NCBI GenBank assembly: GCA_002633005.1
Contig: NMRA01000054.1
Coordinates: 252,952-316,951 of the forward strand
Direction of reading: 5' to 3'
Length of the DNA: 64,000 nucleotides
Source: Phoronis australis
Lineage: Eukaryota > Phoronida > Phoronidae
A model generated the notes under the pieces. That model was not told the origin of the DNA. It ran no database searches and saw nothing but the letters and a program-made list of their open reading frames with translations. Shown here piece after piece: positions 50,801-59,800 of this stretch. How positions within the stretch are numbered: position 1 is the first letter of the stretch; each line of letters starts with the position of its first letter. Both the position numbers and the translations under genes were made by a program.

Positions 50801-53800
50801 CCCTCTCTCTCACTTACTTTTAACAAGTACATAACTGAAGGTGAGAGATTATGTTTATCTTAGATTATTATGAAAATAAATCCTTTTTGAGATTTTTAAG
50901 CAGATGACATGAAATAACTTTGTCTCAATCCGATTGGTTCAGTTTATAAATTTCGTCTCAAGTTTGTAGTTAATTGCTATGAGTAACTTGCACAGTTAAT
51001 ACAATCAGCTGGTTTAAAAGATAGACTACAAAGAGACTAAATGTAAACCTTAAGGGGGCAGGCACTTGGTGTTCTCCAGTTAAACACATATTCACAGGCA
51101 GATGTCTCTCCTTCAAACGATGGATCACTCTGCAACAAACACAGTTTCATTATATGGCAAGATAAACAACACCAGACACTGATTCACCGATTGCATAGGA
51201 ATGACTTAGCTCAGTCAATTGATAGTGTGGATAACTTAATATAGTCTAAATATCTAATACATCTCAAGTCATTACACTGATAATTTTACCAGACTGAAAA
51301 AAGGAATCAGTGCTTATATTTCACATGCTAATCATTGTGTAAAGCGTCTCACACCACTCTTATTAAATCGATGTAAATAAACTTAAACTTCCAGACAACC
51401 TCAAGAGATCCTATGTTGTAAGCTCAGCAGAGCCCATAAACACAGGTCAGTTTTAATGTTTAGAACTTGATGTCTAATAAATACGCAATGCAAAAAACAA
51501 CCACAGATGCCTGTGTCAAAATAATCTATTTTTGTTAATGTGTCTTCAATACAGAAAAATTGCCTTAAACATGTGCAAATATAGACTTATACTGACTAAG
51601 ACGTCTGCTTGTTACTGTTTTTAAATACTACATTGTACTTTCTGGTGGGTAACACCATCACTTTTATTCTATTCTCTAAATCATCCATGTATTCACTTTT
51701 CTTTACAATTGTGACAACTGCTTCACGTTAACATAAAACATTCTTTACTATAACAGTTTTAACAACTTAACAGTTTTAACGAGTTAACAGTTTCCTCAGT
51801 AATCAGTTGGTAGCACACACTACAAAAGTTTCATTTTTCATTTCATCTTATGAGATGAGATTGTGGATCAACAACTGACAATACAGCTGGAAAGTTGTCT
51901 TCCCACTTTACCTCCTTGGGTGAGCAGAAGAAGTTGATTCTGGTGCTGCGATGGGACTCCAGTGTTGTTCCTTTGTGACAGATTTCACCATTCAGGTAGC
52001 GAATGCTCAGAGAACCATCTCGCGCGGCTGCTGGCGCCGCCTGAATGTAACCCATGTTGTATGCGACACCATTGTTGTTGACCTGACAGCCTCCGATTGG
52101 TCCACCTACAGGCGACATAAATGACTTGCGCTATAAAATTCCCATATCAACCATACTGTGACGGTTCATGAGAAAATACTGGTAGCATACTACATACTAA
52201 AATCTTTCATGCAAACTCAACTTAGGGGATGGAAACCAAATTGAATGCTTATTATGGGCATGCAGCCTTATCACACAACTCTTAGCACATACAGAAAAAC
52301 CCGTAACTGAACTCCAACCGCCCTCAGACAAACTTAACACAGATAATTTTAAGTGCAAGTGACCAAAAAACAACTCATGGCAAGTGGGTTGCATATTTCA
52401 GTCACTTGCATTAAAGAGTACCTAAGTGTTGTTTGAGTGCAAGTTCCAAGGTAAGGGCTTTCTATGTACAGTAAGGGCTTTCAATGTATGGTAAGGACTT
52501 TCAATGTACGGTAGGGGATTTCAATGTACGGTAGGGGCTTTCTATGTACGCTAGGGGCTTTCTATGTACGGTAGGGGCTTTCAATGTACGGTAGGGGCTT
52601 TCAATGTACGGTAGGAGCTTTCTATGTACGGTAGGGGCTTTCTATGTACGGTAGGGGGCTTTCTATGTACGGTAGGGGCTTTCTATGTACGGTAGGGGCT
52701 TTCTGTGAACAGTAGGGGCTTTCTATGTCCGGTAGGGGCTTTCTATGTACGGAGGGGGCTTTCTATGTAAGGTAAGGGCTTTCTATGTACGGTATGGGCT
52801 TTCTATGTACCGCATGAGCTTTCTATGTACAGCAAGGGCTTTCTATGTACGGCAAGGGCTTTCTATATACAGTAAGGGCTTTCTATGCACGGTAAGGGCT
52901 TTTTAAGAATGGTTAAAATTTCTGCAATGTGCAGTAAGACTTGGTTTTCACCCCTTGAAATTGACAGTTTGAAACGATCAATAGCAATAACACAATGCCC
53001 CTGGTATGAGGAAAACAGTACTTATAGCCTCTTAGGAGCTCAATCAGCCGTAAAGTTGATTTTCTGATAACATCTAAATGTCAAAAGGTAGTGAAAAAAT
53101 CTTATTAAAAGCATGCCACACAAACCTGGACAACTGGCTCCGGACCCATTGTTGACTTTGTTGATGGGACGGCACACATTGATGAAGTAGAACAAATCCT
53201 TATGATCAGGCCTGGTGTCCACCACTGCCCACGCGCCCTCAGTCCGTGCCAGAGGTGAAAGGTCATACTGATTCCCTTGTTTGTCACTGACAAAGCAGTC
53301 AACAGGCTCGGGGGCACAAGCAAGCGCTGTCTCAAAGTTGAACAAATACGTGTTGCCGTCTCTTCGTACAAAGGTGGGGGATCCCAGTTGTATGTCCTTG
53401 CGGCATAGGAATGTGATGACGACCTTGACCTTTTCACCTAAAAAACAAGTCAACAGTAAGAAACATTAAACAAGTCTGCTGTATTGTAAGAAACTTCAGA
53501 ATGATTAACAGAACAATTTAAATGTAGAGTGAGAGGAATGAAACTCAATACATAGTCAAGACTAACTTTCAGTGCACCATTTTTGACATAAACTCAAAAC
53601 CTTAAAAATGCAAAAGCTGTCATGAGATATACAACTTACAGTTGAAAACAATTTTAAATGCTAAGGCAGCTTGCAATTGTCACATATTAAGCCAAAAATA
53701 CAGGTCATCACATCTCATATTTATACATTCACAACTATTAATGATAAGATAAGTGCATGACGATTGTCTACTAATTTCATTAAGTTCCATAAAGGAACTT

Positions 53801-56800
53801 GGTAGATGTAAGGAGCACAGAAGAACATGATTCTGTCATGAAATGAACACCAATTTTACTCTCCTTGGAAAACCAGGCACATCAAAGTTCACAAAGATCC
53901 TTCAACACTGTCAAAAAGTTCCAGTAACTGACCATTATCTAGCCTCGGGCCACTGTAGGTAAGGGTCAATTGTCCATCATCTGAAAACTCTAGCTTCTTG
54001 CTCAGACTACCCAGATGGTGTTGCTTGCGAGCACTGTCCACTTGGCAGACAGACACAGGTGAATTACCAGTGGCAGGACATTCACTGGATGATTGGGCAA
54101 TAGGACCACACACATTGATCTGGAACAAGAGATATACCTTTACCCCAAAGCAATCAAATACAACCTACTACAGCCATGTCAAAACCGAACATGTCATCAT
54201 TATAAGAACAATGGCATGATATACACTTACTTTGGTGCATTGTACGTGGTAAGCTCTGAAGGGTGGTCATCTTGACCGTTTTGGCCGTTGGGAAGCTACA
54301 TTAGTCAGCACTCTGGCAATTCTCAATTCACAGTTTCTCATAAAACAAGTACAATATTGATATGTTTTATGTTGAAATGTGTTCAAAAAATGCCACGAAG
54401 GACAGTTGCTTAAGATTTCACCGAATTTCACACACTTATGCATGACATACCTTTTTTCTTCTGAGTCTGTGAGTGACATGTTATTACTGATAGTGAAAGA
54501 CTGAAAATTTGCCTCACATGAACAGAGACGCATCGTTTCACTTTATTTTCACAAGCTTTTGTGACAGTCTATATAATTAGCGAGCGCATTTGCAAATCGG
54601 ACGCGTGTTTCGTGAATCCATAGTGAAACGAACCACACCACTAACCGCCCATGCACCACATATCCTATTGCAGATGTTTAGAGAGTGCAATTAACAGATG
54701 CAAAAATACAAAGTAGGCAGTCCATTTACCATTGTCATACTCTATGGTGTCACTGTTGTCTATAACATTCACACTAACAACAAACACCCTACCCTATAGG
54801 AGCTGCCAGCGTTGCCTTGTACAGTATAGTCTTCGCCCCTGACCTTTCTCAGCGGTTGCATATTGAAGATGTACTCAGAATTGTGGTCTTTCACTGTGCA
54901 ATCCTCAGTCGTGTCACTTTCAGATGTGTCTACAGGGCATGCAGCCTCCGTCTCCCAGAGGAACACAAACATACAATTGTTGACTTGCTCGATGAACCTC
55001 GGGCCAGAAGACTGTAAGTGAATGTAAACTGTTAAAACAAATACTGAGTTGAAATTTGGAAATGCGAGCTGAGACTTTGGCCAAGTCACATCAGTCACAC
55101 CTGTGCGACTTGGGAATTCCAACTCATTCTGTACACTTCTGTCAGTAACCAACAAAAATAGAAGCAATTCGTGTGAATATCATAATTACTCTACAACCAC
55201 CCAGTTAGAACCAATTTACTTAGGGTCGCCTAGTCGAAATACAAATGGAGACAATCGACTGGCGAGCCTTATTTTTAGTTTGCAATATTTCTTTAGCTGG
55301 AACTTTTGAGTGCGGTGTAATTCCACAAATACAACCTGAGATTTTGCCCAGTTCGCAAATGACAAACTCCCAATTTTCATTGTGGTCTGGAATAAAGATG
55401 AACAGAAAGACAAACTGTGGTTGCATGACATTCCTCAGTTGCGTAAATCTCAGTCTGACTGGTTTACACTCAACCCTAGAGAAGTGGAAGCTGTCATATT
55501 TTTCACTTCACTGAACAAAGGACTTTTTTAATGGAACTTAATGTAGCTCTCAGTGGTTAGTGTGGACTTGCAAACTGAAAGGTGATGGGATCTTCCCCTA
55601 AATGCTACAATTGTAATGTTGTGCTCTTGAACTAGGCATTTAACCTCGATATTATTTCAGTTGACCCAGCTATAAATAAGTACCAGCCAGGGGAATTTGA
55701 AAGACTGTCATCCGGTCATACTACTGAAATCGAACTTAACAGCCGACCCTAATAGCCTTATAATTGAGATGGATTTCCTAGTCTTCTTCTGTCTTACGTA
55801 TAAGTAGAGGCACGGTCTTTTTCAGTCTTACTTGGAGCTGCGATTGATCGATTGATACATTATTCTTGGAACTATACGGACATGTTTTCACTTAACAGGA
55901 AGTAGGATCAAAGTGTTGACCTGGATATTATAAAGTGGAATTTTTCACTTATTCACACCACAATCACATCCTCATCTCTCACAAATACAGTGAACTTATA
56001 CTTTTCTCACCAAACTGTATTAATTTTCTTTTCTCATCTACCCCTGACGACTCTATTGTTGTGAATGTATTTAGTTATTAAATCACATAATTGTGTTCCC
56101 ATATAAACTATGCAAAGAGGTCTGATATGTACTATATTACAGGTAATGCTTTCTTTCTCATTTATGGGTACAAAGGTAGCAAGACCTACCAGTTTTCCTT
56201 TCTTACACCTCAACCTTAGCTGTGTACTGTAGACAGACTTAATGCCAGTGGTTTCTGTACATTCATCCCCGGACTTGTATTCAAGAACAAGACCATCACC
56301 ATCGATATGAGGGGGGCTGTGCGAGCGACCTGCATTTGGAATGCTTTGGGTCTCCTGAAGAACAAAATTAACAAACCAAGTTAACATTCAATGTTGGGTT
56401 AGTTTCGTTAAAATCAAATCAATTTTGAATGTCTCACAAACAATACAAAAATCCACAAAACCCGACATTCTTATCACACCCTGTTGTTGAACAATAGGTT
56501 ACAGACAAAGAATAGGACAATAGATAAACATCACTGAAACAGAAAGTGACAGTGAAAGCAGAACGGAAGACTAGACTTTTTCCATTTATCTTTTGAATTA
56601 GTATATTAACAGAAGCCACCAATGAAAGAGTTACAATACAACATAACCAGAACCACATTTCACAGTTACGTAACTACTCTACCACATCTAATAACTTAAC
56701 TGTACATACAACAGTGCCCTCATTCAGAGAGGTCATGCAAGTTGCCGCCTGGCTGTCACACAGGGATTTCCCTCCAATAACAACAGGATTCACAGGTCGG

Positions 56801-59800
56801 CAGACATTGATGTAGAACCGGCGTTTGGACGAAGGGTTGGACTCGTCCATCACAGACCAGTTCTCCTGGTCCTCTGACATGGACAAGCTGAAATGGACAG
56901 TTGAACATTTTTAAGGATATGTAGGACCCTCGAAACATGTCCATATTTTGCAAACTTCAGAACACCATATCTTATAATTGGCAGATTGGATAAATAAGAA
57001 ACTTCAGATAGTGTGCTTTGTTCACTCTTCTCTAAAACGCTGTTAAGGAATTGCTTTTAAAATGTTCCACTTTTGCATGGAGGGATAACAAAAATGGGAC
57101 TTTTATGATTTTTCACAAAAAAATCAAATTAAGTTGCATAAAACAGAAACGAAATAAAGAGTTAAAAACTGCAACAGTATTTTTGAGATTTCGATCTGAA
57201 CATTTATATCAAATAAAATTTTGTCATGTTTTTGTAACCGCCGTGTTGCTATCAATATACACAGCCTTTATGCTATATTTTAATTACTAAAAAAACATGG
57301 TCACATGACCCAATTAATGGGAGATTGTTATGAAGTTACAAATCAAATTCTTCATGGCTTCTACTTTCACAAAATAAATACTTTCACTGAGTTAAAAATT
57401 ATATTTCGTAATATTTGGCTGAATATACACATGCTGATAAGTATTATTTTACGCAGTCCACCAAAGTATTTGTATTTTTAGCTGTGAATACGAAACATTT
57501 ATTACAGCTGGTCAAACAAGAAGTACGGGTTCTCATTACAATGAGTGTCAGCTCACAATCAACTCGTGCACGATATGTTAATGACACTTAGGGATGGCTT
57601 AAGCACAAAATTGTATGTGAAAATAAATCAGTCAGAGCCAAAAAAGAAGTGATGACTGTTGAAAGCTGCCAAGTCATAACATAACAAGTGAGGTGGCTAG
57701 TAGACTTAGTATAAATTTTACACTATTTTGCAGAAAACTTGAAGGAGATTTTGGATGGAAACAGTGATATGAAACAACAACAAATATGGCAAATGTACAT
57801 TCATAACTGCCCAAACACAAGTGATCTATGAGGTACCGTGAAGTAGCATGACTCATTTAACTAATGATAGAATTTCAATATTTACAACTTTGCGACCTTT
57901 GACCTCCTCACCTTGACAAATCGTACTGCATGTGGTTCTTCTTATCAATCACTACACACTCAACTGGCTCCTCTGGACAGGCATGATGCGTGTACCACTT
58001 GAAAAAGTAGGTTCCCATAGACTCCTCTACAAACTCTGGTGTGCTACTATTGGCAGTGTGGTCACAAAGGAATGCGATCTCCATCTTGCGGCTGACGCCA
58101 GTGCCATATTTCTCTCCATCCGTGTAGGTGAGGTTGATCATGCCATCAAAGTAGGTCAACTGGCCATTGGCTTTTCCAACATTGTAACTGAAACAATGAT
58201 AACAGACAACTCCTGAGAGCACAAACCATGTCTGTCCAGCCACATGTACTTTGCGTTTGTTAATATTCTTGACATGAGGGCGTGTGAACCTCCATTAATG
58301 ATGATGCAAGTACAGACAAACTTTTCACTACTTCTACATGTACATTTTACACAATGTCACTTCATGCAAAGCTGGTGTAGATACAGATGGGGACCCAGAG
58401 ATGTTGCGAACAAAGCAAATAGAACATCTGATGCTCTACATCTGCAATATGCACAGCATAATTAAAGATTTTTCAATGAAAAAAATTAATGTACATTAAC
58501 AAAAATCAATCACAGCCAAAGCATTTAAAAAAATTATTTCTTACAGTAAAATTCTATATCATGCAGTTCCTAGGTTTTATTATTGTTCAATGTGTGATTA
58601 TTTCATCCAATAAAAAGATATCCATTGAAAAAACAACCAATATTAACTTGCAAACTCTGAAAACAATATATTTTTTGTTTTTGTTCACTCAATTTAGGAT
58701 TTGTTTCTTTATGACTCACATGTGCTGGCCAGTTCTTTCCACCTGACAGCCACCAGCATCTTTATGTGGGTCTGAATCACAGGGCGTTCCCTTCACCTGA
58801 TCACACACATTAATGAAGTAGTCATACTTCTGATACGGCACCTTATAGAATGCCTTGTCACCTTTTTTAGTCAGAGCAGAAAGGTCAAACGAAAACCCTG
58901 AAATTACAAAAGCAAACTATGTGACTGCAAAATAGTGATTGTCACCACAAGCATCACAAATGTGGGTGCAGGTACAATAAAAATTTGAGCTGGCATGTTA
59001 TCATTTACCCATGTGAGTCTATTTAAGCTGCAAAAGAACTGTTTGCCAGGTTTCAAAGATTTTTTTCAATAAAAATTTAAACAAAATTCAGGATTAGCCC
59101 TTCCAAATCTGTGTTTGGTACTTTACTTAGTGATAAAACCATGGTACCTTCAGAATTTTCTTTTTTCAATATCGAATATTTCTCAAAATAATACACTAGC
59201 CTTTCTACACACCTGCAGTGTCGTCGAACACCCTACAGCCTTTTCCTCGCTTCTGGCCCAGTACACACGCCGCTGCCGTATGCCACTCAAACTCAAACAA
59301 GCAATTATCATCCGACTTGCGGATGAGAACTGGGGCACTCTCCAGGTCGCCAGGACGACAGACGAATGTGATGACGCTCTCCTTGCTCTTGCCATCTGAG
59401 CATGAGGCACCATCTTTGTAGTGAAGTTTGATGACATTCGATTTGTCATCGTAAGTTGGGTCCTCAACATACTTGCCAATGCTTACAGCCTTTCCCAGGT
59501 GATCTGCACAATAAACAATCAGAGGTTATGAAACTGCATGAATCCTTCATGACACACAAGGATGACTGATTCTTTATAAACTGCACGGTGAATTGGTCTT
59601 TTTTTTAATATAAACAAATTCATCATTTCCTATTAGTTAACCTGCAGGTATTGCATCACAAACCAATAGGACATTTATTAAATCAACATCGTAATATACA
59701 CCAAGAACTCACCAATCATGCAAGCGGCCCCTGGTGGGCAATTTGCTGTTTTACCGTGTTTTAACACATCATTGCAGATGTTGATGTAGAACATTGCACC

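Noticed and set aside
52447-52905. CRISPR-like regular repeat
   Set aside because: Units are directly adjacent with no spacers and lie in an intron of an animal gene; this is a minisatellite.
56141-56189. Extension of exon f to a later donor (reads LATFVPINEKESITC)
   Set aside because: That donor would leave one extra base and break phase with the next exon; the GTAGGT donor at 56190 gives phase 0 and normal repeat length.
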